64,000 nt of DNA from Glandiceps talaboti (taxonomy: Eukaryota > Hemichordata > Enteropneusta > Spengelidae), in NCBI RefSeq assembly GCF_964340395.1, contig NC_135555.1, forward strand, positions 8,284,431 to 8,348,430, in the 5' to 3' direction. This document shows, in pieces, positions 38,586-52,147 of this stretch; position 1 is the first letter of the stretch, and each line of letters starts with the position of its first letter. Made by a program: the position numbers and the translations under genes. Under the pieces are notes generated by a model. It was not told the DNA's origin. It ran no database searches and saw nothing but the letters and a program-made list of their open reading frames with translations.

Positions 38586-38737
38586 CCAATCAATGATTGG
38601 CTCCCATGAACAGGCTATCAATCTGATTGGCTCTTCCCATTAGACAGAACTTGGTCCAAATCTGCTGCACTGTACTCAATTCCACCATGGTCTTTGTGAG
38701 GGGAATCTGTTACGCGCCGCCAGAAAGCCCGGGCTAG
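38586..38737. promoter_or_regulatory. CCAAT-box cluster with adjoining GC-rich patch (candidate)
   Basis: CCAATCAATGATTGG (38586-38600) is a perfect palindrome containing CCAAT on both strands. A third box (ATTGG) lies at 38626-38630, so three NF-Y-type sites occur within 45 bp. About 80 bp further right comes ACGCGCCGCCAGAAAGCCCGGGC (38712-38734), a CpG-containing patch that is exceptional in this AT-rich, CpG-poor region. NF-Y sites spaced by a few helical turns and next to GC-rich DNA are typical of promoters and enhancers. No TATA box, transcript or ORF is tied to it. Confidence 0.3.
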
Positions 38738-41700
38738 TGGTTTCTGACGATGTATTTCCAAAATCTACAACCTATATTTAGACCCCTATCCCTGTCTAGC
38801 TGCATCTAAACAAATTACACGCTCGATTATTCATTTTCATTTATACAATAAAATAAAATTGACAATATAAGTACTTCTTTTATATTAATATGTGTCAAGG
38901 ATATTTTTCTGCATTATTTTCTTCAAAAGACAATCTGTAAATGTATACAATTGCTACAGGTCTTTATTAATCTTGTAATGTTGTCAGTCACACATTGTAT
39001 TATCTTTATTATAGTCTAATCTCTCTTTCTCTGAATTTTCCATATTCGTATTATTGATAATGTGACCACTCTTTGAATACAACCAACAAAATAGAGATTA
39101 TGTATTAATCTATTACTGTATGTGCATCGTAAATATCATATTAACAAAATTATGTATGACCAATGCCCTTCAAAAAATTACTTTGATTATCAATGTGTAT
39201 ATTTGAAATGAAGATTTAAATTGAAGGTCGTGTATTCTGACCTAGGCTGGTAGAATAAATTGAAAACGTGAGATTAATTAGCCATTTCAGTCAGCTTTGC
39301 AGGCACAGATGTTTGGTGGGGAGAAAGACACAAAAGTGTGAAATCCATGCATAATCCAGCTGTGTGTATAGTTTTTGGTCACAGATGATGTCAGATTTTG
39401 TACACAATGTAACCAAGTTATGATTGACAGCAGCTTTGTTACATTTTACTCTATTCTCATGCTGGGAATGGAAATCAGGTTGTTGATGAATACACACATG
39501 ATTCTATGCCTAATGTCGATTTCTCTCTGAATACACCCAGCTCTCTTGGAATGACACACATGTCAGCTTACCATTGTCGATGATGGCTCTCCCAATTAAG
39601 TCATAGCAGAATCCATTATATGGGAGTTGTGTGTGTTTGCCAGCATCAGACTGACAGTCAAGTAAGACTTAGAAGCACAAAGAACGGTACAATTGACAAT
39701 GCGGAATCCATCTCTACTCCATTAACCCATGCCACTTCTTGACACTGACAAGCATTGAAGTCAGACATCATATACTTCCCAACACAAAACATACACAAAG
39801 CACACTCCTACTACAACATCTGCCAACTTTCTTCTTCTGCTTTCACTTTTCTCTCAGCTAAACTCACACTACATCCATGGGTAGTTTTACTAAAGCCCAA
39901 AGTAAACAGGCCAATTTGAGCAGCGCAGTATGTGTATAAGTTTTGGTTGTAAGTATTAAAACACAGACAAACACACAGAGTTTGTGATTTTTGTGGTTTG
40001 ATATTTGTTTTAACAAAGATATGAAGGATTCATTTCAAGACATAAACTATGACTATACACTATGAACAATTTGAATATCTGAATTATTGTGCTCTCATAG
40101 CTCCATAGACTCACAAGATCATAACAATTTCCAGTCACACACCAAAATGGTATTAGTCTCTGATCCTTTGCTAGTTGTTGCTGAGATTACAATACATTAC
40201 AATAAATTAACGCAATACAAATATTTTTGTCATTTATTAAAGATTACCCAATTTTCACAGATACTACTCTGGCAGTCGAGGTCTTGCTTTAAAGATAGAC
40301 TCAATCTGAAATTACTGTTGTAACATGTTGACCAATAACTGAAAGGACATTGGTTTAATTGTACTCACAGTAGGATGCCGTTTTTGGTGACTTCCATGGT
40401 CTGGCAGAGTACTTTTTTTTTTTGGAAGTTCCAATGATTACACTAACTTGATCACAGGATGATTTTATCGCACAACAGAAGCACCTGCTATCAAACAATT
40501 GTGTTATCTACCACATCCAACAACAATAGTTTCAGTTTGTGTCTATCTTAGTAAACTGAGACCTGAATCGCGAGAGTAATATTTTGTGCAAAACTGTTTA
40601 TGATTGTCACTTTACTGATTCAGTGATTAAATTTGTATGAATCTGCATTGCTGTATGGTCATTTGTCATCCATTTCCCTTAACAGCTATAAATTCCCTGT
40701 TCCTAGTACATTTTACATAATGAATCCATGATGCTGTACAGATATGATGGTCATTTCCTAAACCCATTTATCTAGGCACTAACTTCCAATACACACGTAA
40801 AAGGAAATGACAATGCTGTGAGGAAACCAAGGATTCCAGGTTAGAACTTACTACATGGATTATCTGAACATTGTATAACTGAGAGTTGAATAAACTGACT
40901 TCTCACATCATGTAAATATACAACATCATCTCTAATCCTGTGTTCATAATTGTGGAGTGTTTGCCAGTCCAATCATCTCTTTTCGTTATACCGTAACATT
41001 ACACTAGCCCAGAGGCTTATAGTAATTTCACTAAAAGGTAGGTTTGTCGAGATGATGACAAGTCTCTAACAGGCTGGAACTACATCAACCAGACCTAGGC
41101 ATAAAAGTAGGATCTGTACACCAATGAGAGTTAAACTCTACATGGCTTTCATTCCAAGCTCCTGCTTTCTACACTGTACCATTTTGTATGGTTTTATTTT
41201 CTTACTTTCATACTATCTTACTATAGAATTCTTTATGGACATATCTTAAATCTGTGTTACAAGTGGCAAACCTACTCACAACCAGAGAAGTCTTTCTTTT
41301 TTTCACATTTATAATTAGTACATATAGAACTCAAAATTTTAGAACATTGTGGCCGAAGGAAAACTGTAAATAACTATCTCTATTCAGTATCATTATTTTG
41401 CGGGTCGACAGGCCTAACTGCGGGTCGATCTGCGGGTTACACTCTCTATATTGTCCTTTATTAGTAGTAAAGTTGGAATCTATCGGTAGTTTTTGAAGCA
41501 ACTATGTAGCTTTTGAAATGACTACATAGCTTCTGAAGTTACTAAATAGTTTTTGGAGTAAGATTTTGAAATAAGTTCTGACCTGTACTTTATTATGAAA
41601 TTCTATTCCTGTATATTCAAATACATTTAAAGCTGCATTAGTTGTGACTAAAACGTTTTTGGAAACTTTTGTAATGACTTTAATACTGGTAACATCATAC

Positions 41701-42470
41701 ACAGTGAACAGTACGGAATCACCTATGGGTAAACACATTTGCATGGCTATACACACAGTATGGTGCCATAAATCAAATCAAAATCAGCATATGGATGCAA
41801 TTCTGATTTCAACCTAGTAGTGTTTACTGCACTACTTTAGTACTCATGGATATAACCAACACCTAATTGACATGTATAATATTTAATTATTGGTATTTTA
41901 ACAATTTTTTAGTGAATAAATTATTCGTTGTCTTATCAACAAGATAATACTTCAGTTACAGCTAGTGCAGCTTCAATTATTTAATGAAGTTGGCATACAA
42001 AAATCGGCATTTACAAATGCTACATGTACAGTTCTGAGAACCACTCATCTAACAGTGCTTGTTTCAATGGTATAAATCCACGTATTAGCTGGTTACCATG
42101 ACAACAATTAATCATACTCACTAGTAGTAATTATTGATTGTTGATTCAACTCAGTTTTATAACACAGAAAGTGAGTCGACAAACACATGTATCAAATTTC
42201 ATATGAATTACATTTCATCAGTTTTGTTTTTTGTTTGATACTTTTAGAATAAACTGCTCATCTTGTGCTGTTCTTGTATTTGCTGACCTGAAGAAGTTCC
42301 CAGAATAGCTAAACCTTGTCACAATGTTCAGTTTAACATCATTGGTCAAGGTCTTTCATTTTCTGATAGTGATGATGCTCTGCCACAGGGCAGACGCTAA
42401 ATTGTGAATGAGTATCATTCTGATATCAAGATCATCAATTTCTGGAATTACACTTGATCAATTAAATAGA

Positions 42471-42474
<4 letters not shown>

Positions 42475-42509
<35 letters not shown>

Positions 42510-42511
42510 AT
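42475..42511. repeat. (AAAT)n microsatellite
   Basis: About nine near-perfect AAAT units. It produces an Ile-Tyr-Leu-Phe run at the end of a 76-codon minus-strand frame, which is therefore not taken as a gene. Confidence 0.95.
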
Positions 42512-44320
42512 ATAAACATCGAATTTAAACGGTAGTTATCCTCTTTACATTGCGATAATGATATGCAATTTTGCTTCACTGTCTCAATATTACTGCTTGT
42601 TATGCTATCCACGGCAACCGACTGATGTGATTTGAAAATAATAAGCTCAAACTGATTGGTTTGAAAAAATGCACTCAAACTGATTGGTCACAGTGGGGAG
42701 TGATAACGTATGTCGGCCTAATTGACAATATTCAAATGGTGTCAATATGTATTAAAATGTGCCCTCATTGAGATAGGCACACAAGTGACATAATCAACAT
42801 ATAGCAAATGATGCAAATATCTACAAATGAGCACGCTGATAACCGTCATTGGGGGCGTGGCTAAATTAATCAGTTGCCAATGATAGCATTGCAAGCGACA
42901 GCGAAGCATAATCACAGATCGCAATGTAACAGACTAAACATATTGGTTGAATATGAAATAAAGTTTGAAACAAAAGACAGGTGTGACAGCTTAGAGCTAT
43001 AGTTATTTAACCTAGACATATTGTCGTACTGTAAGCATGCACGTATTTATTTGTATGATGGCTGCGTTTATTAATTGGTATGTTTGATATCAAGCACAGC
43101 TGTGTTGTATAGATTTGGAAAGGCATAAATCACACTCACTAATACCTTCCTGTATTATCTCTGCTTCAAATGCTTCCACTTTACATCCACTCTGGATGCA
43201 AACAAATGGAAATATTACATTTTTTCTATGTCTATTTGTCATTACAATACAGTCTTTTACTAATATTTATCACCAAAATTTTGAATAAGTTTATTTTCAT
43301 CTCTATGACATTGTCACAAAATTTATATTTCCATCTACAACATAATTTCAATATTAAATTCACAATCTTATATTTGTCCTCCATTAATATTTTCCCTACT
43401 ACAGTTTGATATACTTCTTTCTCACTTATTCTGCAAAATTTGAAAATCATTTGTAAATCACTAGGTAATGTAAGATCGAATCATTTCAAAAATTCATAAA
43501 TTGACTGATTATACCTCTGAACACATTTTTATTTCTCGTTCATAAAATGATGAACAAATGATACAACACTGACAACCAGTGAGTCAGTCTAAGATAGACT
43601 AGTAGTATATATGTATAATCGTTTTGACTATCAGTGGAAATGATCGCAATGTGTATAGGGCTAGGCTAGTCTAGTAAGAGTACATATACACATGCAGAGA
43701 AATATACAGCAACCCTAAATTCATAGTCGTATAAACATTATAAACACAGAATGATTTAAATGATTGGAGGTAAAACCATGTACATATAGGCAGATAGACA
43801 GACAGAGAGGATGACAGATAGACAGACAGATAGATGAAACCCAATAACTAAGCCCCCATCAAGACTATCTGATGATGAAACATTGGTGATTTTAGACTAA
43901 ATCCTTTGATATTGATGACAACTGATTTCTTGTTCACCAGTAAAACTGTAACATTATCCTTAGAATTCCTTACAGATATTATTACAAAATCCAATCAATT
44001 ACAGCGACAGATTGTTTTTATTCTGGTCATATTTTCCTTAATGTCCATTAAAGCCCTGATACAAGTTGGTGACAGATAACATAATGTAGTGGCTGTGATG
44101 TATTGGATGCGATGCAATCTAGAGGGAAAACCCAGCTGGAACTAGATACTCTTCATTTTTACATTAAGCTTTGATTTACAGCTGCATAGCATGGGATATA
44201 TGCAAGTCATAAAACACAGCTCACAGATAGCCTAGGTTCAACATACTTGTGTTTTCCCTTAATGGTTTACACAAATTTATTACCTTGGAATGTTGGCAAT
44301 GCAGTCTCTTTCCAAGACAT

Positions 44321-44620
44321 ATGGAATGGTTGTTATCCCATGTTTTTACTGTTCCCCTTGTCATGGAATGGTTGTTATCCCATGTTTTTACTCTTCGCTT
44401 TGTCACAGAGTGGTTGTTATCCCATGTTTTACTCTTCCCCTTGTCATGGTATGGTTGTTATCCCATGTTTTACTCTTCCCCTTGTCATGGAATGGTTGTC
44501 ACCCCATGTTTTATTGTTTGATCCCTTTGTCCTGGAATAGTTGTTATCCCATGTTTTACAGTTCTCCTTGCTATGGAATGATTGTTGCCCCATGGTTTAC
44601 TTCCAGCCCCATGGTTTACT
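44321..44620 (+). repeat. 42-bp minisatellite, seven copies
   Basis: Units begin 'atggaatggttgttatccc' or a variant and continue 'atgtttta(c)t.ttccccttgtc'. Starts lie near 44321, 44363, 44405, 44447, 44488, 44533 and 44574. The 42-bp period keeps all three plus frames open for 60-160 codons, with a 14-residue period of the type V-V-I-P-C-F-x-C-S-P-C-H-G-M. It follows no promoter or splice signal that I can see and is read as non-coding. Confidence 0.9.
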
Positions 44621-44639
44621 TCAAAACACATCTGTTGTA

Positions 44640-47600
44640 TGCCTATCTACCATTAAACCAATACCATTTCACTTACACAATGGAAATCACATACACACAT
44701 TACCATGTCTGCAAAGTGCATTATTTTATTAGGCCATTTCCAAGACAGTTACACTTGCTCCAAATCACACATGTTTAGATACATTAGTACATATCAAAGT
44801 GCTTTTAAACAACTCTCTCCATCACATATGTTCATTATTGGTTCACTGAGTTCTCTGCTATGCACAAAAATATGGTATGTGTAAAGTTACAATAACGTTC
44901 ACAATAGGTGATTTTTTTTTTCATCCAAAATAACAGAAAATACATCTACAAAAATAACATGAAATCAGGTGCACAACACTGTATACCACCCTAATCATAA
45001 TTTCAGTTAAATTATTGTTAGCTTGTTTTTTGTTGTTGGTTTGTTGTTGTTTTGGATTGGGGGGAGGGGGGGTTACCTTAACTATATGATAATATGACGC
45101 TTTGACTCCTTGCAGATATTCTTGAGCAGTGCAAACCCCTCCTTATTATCAATTTTAGGTTTTAAATTTATCAATAAAATAACTTCACTATTTTTTCTAC
45201 TTGAAAACACACTGTTAAATACCATAGACTAAATACGCATTTGTTACTTTAATTGGCAAAAACTGAAAAATGTGTTAAATATTTGTCTGTACATACAATA
45301 TAGCAAACTTTTTATACATCATATTATGTTTTGCAATTGATACATTACAGACAGAACTTGGACTATGTTGTTTCACATTGTCTTTTCAGATAGAAAAAAC
45401 ATCATAAAATTGTTTTATCAATTAAAAGTCCGAAATAAATCCCTTTTTTTTCGCATGACCACTTATGGTTATAAACCAGATATAAAATTCTACCAAACTT
45501 TTAGATAGCCTAAGAATATTTCTAATAAATCAGTCTGTGGGTCAAAAAAAAATTGAAGTATTTTCCTCTCAAAAACTACATTTTGATTTCTTTTCAAGTG
45601 TCCACACACTAGGCAATACCAGGAATACCGACTGTGATACCAACATACCTTTGAATGAGGCACCTGGGACAAGTTTGCAATCTCTCAACTTGTTTTGTTG
45701 ACTCTTTAACTTGCTGTCTGACCCCATAGACGTAACCTTTGACCTTCCTGAAGACAGCCAAATAAAATATGGCTTGCTAAACTGAGAATGGAATTTAAGT
45801 GGAAATGCCGACTGATAACACAACAGAAAAATTTCCTTGGACATTTTTTTGTAATTTGTGACTTTTATTTACGTACATAATAACTTGATATACACATTGT
45901 CTTCAATTTTTACATTTCAATCAACAGATATTTCTTTTGCTTGGACTTTCCCTTCGTAGGTGTTCATTCTGTTATTTTTCACTTTACAGAGATTTTCTTG
46001 TCATCTTTCATTTTGTAATTATTTCACAAGGCACTTAGCTATCTCACGTAACACACACATTTACCTTGAGTAAAATGAAGAGATGAAAGTGGATTTAGTT
46101 CAATGACTGAAATATACTCCTCTCAACATCACTACCTACATCATTACAATTAACTCAATTGGTTTAGTAGATGCATGTCTTCTGGTTTAGCTTGTCTTGT
46201 TTTATTATGATGTATCATCTCAAAACACCTCCCTGTACATCTACAAACACCATCCCGTACAACTGCACATGTTGTAAAACTATCACTGTACATACTAATG
46301 GGTTAACTAACAGCTAGCTATTCAGTCTACAGGAATCATAAGTTAGCTATAGACAATATGTTGACATACCAGAATGAAGCCAGATATATACTACCAGCCT
46401 CAATTTCTAAACAACACAGCTGTTGTTTTCTCTTTTTCCTCTGTGAAAGACAGATAGCAATGAAAACTGTACACCTTTTCCTGTTTCAGGTGCTGCCTCA
46501 GGCATAGGATATCATTATCTCCAGGTACATAATTGCATATTTCAATTTTTTCACAACATCAAATTTTTACATTATAAAACAGATTTCGACTCCATCCAAA
46601 AAACCCAATATGGTAAACTGGATTAAATTTATCTTTTTTTCATAGAAACAAAATATTGAAATCCGATTTTTTTTTTCTTTTGTTCTTTTTTTTTGATGTT
46701 ATTCAAATCTGGTTGGTTTGACAGTTAGTTTGCATGGGAAAGTGGTGGTAAAGTATCTTAAAATGCCACGTTGGTGGAATTTGGAAGTACTTAGCGTAGT
46801 GAATGGTGACAGATGTCTGTGAATAGAAGCCTACATCTGTACTTTAATAGTCAGATAGCAGACTGCAAAACTCTACTCATTCACTATGCCAATATTTCAA
46901 TAAACAACAGCATCTAAATCTTGACATATACCACTTAATTTTAAGACATTTAATTTTCACTTTTAAAGCATCGTCATAAACCATTATGTTTAAGATTTGA
47001 TATTTCTTTAATTCAAGACAAATCTTGTTCAATAAAAATAAAAATAAAAATATTTCCACAAAGGTATTATACTGGCGGGGAAAAAAACATCAATGAATTT
47101 AGCAAACTGAATTCAAAAGTGAAAATTTTCCAACAATGAGATCGGCTTTTTAGAAGTCCATATGCCACATGGTTTAGGCTATGCAAATATACACATTACA
47201 ATAATCAAAACAATATATATTGAACAAAATCATTGTACTATTCATAAGTTGCGATTTTTCGAAATAAAACTACTTTGTTCATATTGTTATAATTCTCTTT
47301 TATTCAAATATGCGGTGAACCATGCATGGGGCCAGTCTAAAGACATATGTTTTAACCTGCTACGTGTAAGCAGAGACATGAAATGGCATAGACATATGTT
47401 TGGTGTAGAGTAATTGATGGCTAGACTAGCAAAGTCAAGTACACTTGGGGTATCATGATTCAGTTGAGAGACAATTTATTTATTTATATTGTATTTTTAT
47501 TACAACCACTTGAAGAAACCTCACCTGTTTGCCTTTACTGGCCAATACAGTGCTTTGTTAAGGAAAGTATTATAAATCTACCCAAGTTCATTCTTTCTCT

Positions 47601-47829
47601 CTTTTTCTGCTATATTATAATCTTACCTGATTTCCTACCAGCTATCCAGTATTGTCAACTCATGCACACTGATCACATTTATCAAATGTTCCCCTCTCTA
47701 TCACCACATCATAAATATGTAAAATATATAAAACTATAAAGTTTACCTGATTTCTTTGTTACAAGGGTTCTAAACCTCTGGCTCTATCACTGCATAGAAA
47801 ACTGTATCTCTTTTTACACCAGAGCCCCC
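44640..47829. other. Non-coding, nothing recognised
   Basis: AT-rich, with a G-run near 45060-45071 and several poly-T runs. Open frames of 60-94 codons lack domains. Confidence 0.45.
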
Positions 47830-48230
47830 ATCCCCCAAGGAGGTACTCCCACTTATTGGGTATACATATGTGTGCTGCCCTTTGGGGTGGGGTTTTTGCC
47901 CTTTGCTCTAAAATGGGTACTGTATTTTTAGAGATAAGGAGTCTAAAATGGGGTCCACTTCACACAATTTTTTATTTTGTTTGGTCTAAAATGGGGTCCT
48001 GGAAGGAACCACATAATAAACTCTTGATTAGTTCGAAATTTCAGGGAATTTCCCTCGAAATTTCCTCTGCTAATTCGCTGGTTTACATTTTTATATCAGT
48101 GATTATGTATTTTGGTCTACAATGGAACTTCTAAAAACTTGAATGGTCTACAATGCAGTAATGGTTTTTAGTCAAAATGGGTCTAAAATGAGGTCTGGGG
48201 TTGACAGCATTGATTGGCCACATACCCCTA
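47830..48230. repeat. Probable dispersed repeat with 'gtctaaaatggggtc' motif
   Basis: The motif GTCTAAAATGGGGTC or variants recurs at about 47941, 47985, 48112, 48143 and 48179, in a region that starts with 'gtgctgccctttggggtggg'. A shorter similar phrase ('catgccaccctttggggtc') occurs at about 4161-4180. I think it is a dispersed element of several hundred bases with internal repeats, but its ends are not resolved and no protein is encoded. Confidence 0.4.
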
Positions 48231-48245
48231 CCAGACCTGGCCAGA

Positions 48246-48910
48246 GGTAACCCCTACCCCACCCCACCCCCGGGCTCCATCCCTACCCTACCTATCCCCA
48301 CCACTCAGAGTGACCAGAGGTCTCACATCAGAGCGCCTATCCCCCACCCCATCTATCCCACACGGCTTTGTGTTACCAGAGGTCTAACACATCACAGCCC
48401 CATCCCCAACAACATATCCCTGGACCACTCAGTGTGACCAGAGGTCTAACACATCACAGCCCCATCCCTAATCACCTATCCCAGACAATTTTGTGTTACC
48501 AGTGGTCTAACATCACAGCCCCCATCCCCAACAACATATCCCTGGACCACTCAGTGTAACCAGAGGTCTAACACATCACAGCTCCATCTCTAACCACCTA
48601 TCCCCATCACTCAGTGTAGTCTAGTTCCTATACAGTATCATTGCGATTTATACCTTCACTCACACAGTTACCACAGTTGGCATCCAGGCTACACTCAGTG
48701 TAACCAGAGGTCTAACACATCATAGCTCCATCTCTAACCACCTATCCCCATCACTCAGTGTAGTCTAGTTCCTATACAGTATCATTGCGATTTATACCTT
48801 CACTCACACAGGTACCACAGTTGGCATCCAGACTACACTTAGTGTGACCAGAGGTCTAACACATCACAGCCCCATCTCCACCAGAACTATTTCAAAACGA
48901 CTCTTTGTGC
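48246..48910 (+). repeat. Pyrimidine-rich minisatellite with nested 145-bp duplication
   Basis: Units of about 60 bp contain 'accagaggtctaacacatca' followed by 'cagccccatcccc' and 'cactcagtgt(g/a)'. A longer unit with 'tagtctagttcctatacagt' and 'atcattgcgatttatacc' occurs twice, at about 48557-48700 and 48701-48845, almost unchanged. The left end (48246-48302) is a C-rich tract with a quadruplex pattern on the minus strand. Confidence 0.85.
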
Positions 48911-50274
48911 TACCAGAGGTCTAAACTAAAACTATGAACACATTTTCATCCTTCTGTCACAAGAATTCTAAAACCTTACCATAACATAAAATACCAATTC
49001 TGATAAATAGAAAAGTTGTTTGACATTAGCTTATACCAAACCATGACTTTGAGTACTTGCATTTTCACCAGAACCAAAATATTTACAAATTTTTCAGTCC
49101 ATTAACCTTATTAAACTGGCGACATTACATTTCATGTAAACCAGCTGTTTCTTGTACTCAGGTCAAATGTCTTACTACCCTTGACATTCTCATAATTTCA
49201 GTTACTTAACAAAACATCTTTATAAAGTTTTAGGAGTATGGTTTACATATTACCACATATTTAACACTCATTATTTCCACAGGAATAAAATGTGGAAATA
49301 TCTGGAGTTTAATAGAGTTTACCATACCATGGCCCTACCCCCACCTATTATTAACATCGACCTGCCTCCACCTAAATCGATTCGAAAATGATACAAACTT
49401 AATTGATTCAGTTAAATTGGTTTCTGTCCCCATGAGAAAACTGAGCAATGGATTTGAATCAATTCAATATTGCTTTTGCGATAGTTTCAAACTGATTTAC
49501 TCTGAATCGGTTCAAAACCACCCAAAGGTGGTAAAACCAACTAAATCAGTTCAAATCAATTTTAGTGCATATGGTGACAGAAGAACCGACTTCCATTTGA
49601 TTTCAAACCAATTCAACTTTTCAAATGGAGACAGGGTTATTAACTCTCCTACTGTAAACTCCACCCAAGATGGTAGGAAGGCCAAAATCTATATTTCCCT
49701 TATTCAAAGTTCCCCTGTTTGTAACATTGATATACTTCACGTACTCAAAAGTATTTCTAGATATGATTGAATTATATGACATGCAATATACCCTCATAAA
49801 ATCTTTGTGAATAGAACTATTCTCAGAACAAATTTGTCAGACCTGGTACCAGCAAGCTATAACAATGTCAATAATTATCTTTCAAGTTTTACAAATACGG
49901 GTTAAAAATGATTAATTTGAAGGGGGAAGATTTTCCTTTCCCCATCCTTCAAGATCCAGCAAGTCACAAACATAAGTTTAGATGTGTCATGAGTGTAGTT
50001 TCATGGTTACATTAATTAATATTGCATCAGTCTGTTTTGTTCATATCATTTATAAACTATTAGACAGTCCAATCAGTTTGACTGTGGTTGACCCCACCTA
50101 CTTCTATAAATGTCAACATACAGTTAGGCCATAGGGGTAGTCACAATCATGATGGAAAGTTTTATAAATGTAATCAATTTTTACATTGGTAAATTAGAAA
50201 TCGTTATTTCTCTAAATACATTTTAAAAGAAGGGCAAGAAATATCAAAATATGGGTTTCAAAAAAGAAAAAATA
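48911..50274. other. Non-coding, nothing recognised
   Basis: The 117-codon frame at 49417-49770 (plus) is Asn/Ser/Phe-rich. Its sequence consists partly of repeated 'aatc.gttcaaa' and 'caaaccaattc' words and a small hairpin (ACCACCCAAAGGTGGT), so I suspect a short inverted-repeat element rather than a gene. Confidence 0.4.
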
Positions 50275-50590
50275 ATATCCTTCACATAATTTTGAACAAA
50301 AACTTCTTTTCACATAATTGTGGCAATAATTTTCACACAAAGTTGGAAAGTTTGTTTACATAAAATTGGCACAAAAGTAAAACATTTGTTTTTATAATTT
50401 TGGCACAAAAATGAAGTTTCCTCATAATTTTGGCACAAGAATGGAGTTATTTATTTAATTTTGACACAAAAATGAAAACAAATTTCAATAATTTTGACGG
50501 GAACTGAAAGTTTGTTCATATAATTTTGGTGGGAACTGAAAGTTTGTTCATATAATTTTGGCGGGAGCTGAAAGTTTGTTAACTCAATTT
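50275..50590 (+). repeat. Degenerate tandem repeat, about 30-40 bp unit
   Basis: About nine units are built on 'ataattttggcacaaaaatga' with A/T-rich spacers. The last three units share 'gggaactgaaagtttgttca' and are the most alike, so the right end of the array is the youngest. Confidence 0.8.
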
Positions 50591-51922
50591 TTCTATTAAA
50601 AGAGGTCAAATCAAACCTATTAGCAACAACTACAATATTGATACTCTTAACCTTCTTTTAAGCTGTTAATCCTGACTGAAAATAAACGTCTAAAACATCA
50701 ATCATGTGACTGAAAGCACAATGAGATAAATAATCCTACAGGTTGTGGCATCTAGCCATTAATCATGTGATTAATCATGATCTTAATCAAAATCTGATAT
50801 AGGAGATATCAGTTGAATTTAAAATGATTTTATCAGGGATGAAATAGATCAATATTGATACATAGATTGTTGTCCCATAATATTAAGATTTCATTTACTA
50901 AAGTGAAAGTATGAAAATGGGGTTCTAATCTTTTTAAATTAGTTAATGTATCCGTGTATCTGTTATTAATGAAAGTTGCTTTGTGAAATCTTCTCCAGAT
51001 CCCTAGACATTTTATTAGCCTTCCTATCAGTGATTCTGTTATGGGTGATAAGTAGGTAATATCTAACAGTGATTTTTGTTATCTGTTAGAGTGAAAACTT
51101 GATAAAATCTACTGAGTTACAAAGTCATTTTACCAGATAGTAAGTAGATCAATTTTTGCTACCTGACTGGGACAGTGTGAGTTAGCCAGTCATTTCACCA
51201 GGGTTCCCTAACAATATTTTAAAAGTCTATGATATATCATTTCAAATGACTTTGCTTCAAGATGCTATTACTTGTGCTAAAAAAAATCAATTACGACAAT
51301 TTATAACCTATACATTTAAAACTGTCCATGCAGGAGTCAGACCTATTGCCTGTAGTTACTGAAATGTGTTATTTGTGATCTCAGTTATTGTACAGTCAAA
51401 TTATTCTTCATGTCTGTATCTGTACACATTCTTATTTACGATTTCATTTACTGTAGTCCAGTTGCTATTAATGTCTGTTTGTGTCTGTATAAATCCCTCT
51501 TTGATTCCATTCAGTGTATTTCACCATAAATCCCATCTGACAACTCAATGTCAATACACTCACTAATATCGTAAAGCTGTGCGACATGTCTTCATATTTT
51601 ACGAGTTAAAGTGATCCTGTACTAGAACTCCATATGTCACTCTGTACACCAAACTAAACAGACTGTTAACAATTTAAATGCTTAATTGGGCTACATTTGT
51701 TGATCCTTGCATTCAGGGCACCATATAACACATCCATTTCATGGGAAATAGAAACATTCAACAAATAACAAGCTGACATATAACTAAACATACTGGAACA
51801 ATAGATAGAGAAGGGGACCACTGGAATGGTGCTCTCACACTAAATAAATTATTTTGAATTTAGCCTGAAGCTTATTATTGTTTTCAACACAGTTTCTCTA
51901 TCACAAGATAGCGGGACTGTGT

Positions 51923-51967
51923 TTTCAACCTCAGACCACTATTCTCTATAGTGGTCTGAGTTTCAAC
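51923..51967. repeat. Perfect 13-bp hairpin flanked by 7-bp direct repeats
   Basis: CTCAGACCACTAT, loop TCTCT, and then the exact complement ATAGTGGTCTGAG occupy 51930-51960. 'tttcaac' occurs immediately on each side (51923-51929 and 51961-51967). The pattern resembles a minimal palindromic insertion with a target duplication. Confidence 0.85.
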
Positions 51968-52147
51968 TAGCTTCTACAGCTCACTTTTACTTACCTGATT
52001 TTTACAAAGAGAACATTCAGTAACTGAGTTGAAGGCCCAGATTGAATTAGGATGAACATTTTAGATGTGAAAAACAGTTGTCTGGTAAAGGTTGTAATAA
52101 AGTTGTCAAGAATAAAAGAACAATCCTATCTAATCCTCATGACCCCT

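Larger units (their letters stand above)
36601..44320. other. Long stretch without a recognised gene
   Basis: AT-rich and CpG-poor. It contains a possible regulatory cluster at 38586-38737 and an (AAAT)n microsatellite at 42475-42511, both listed separately. Two minus-strand frames of protein-like composition (about 41583-41722, and 37411 to about 37632) could be small exons of the gene at 54.9-57.0 kb; both are treated as findings, not calls. A few loosely telomere-like CCCTAA words near 38380-38400 are too sparse to mean anything. Confidence 0.4.

Noticed and set aside
44247-44778. 162-, 97- and 90-codon overlapping plus-strand frames rich in Cys-Phe-Pro
   Set aside because: All three frames are open because of the 42-bp minisatellite; no independent coding evidence.
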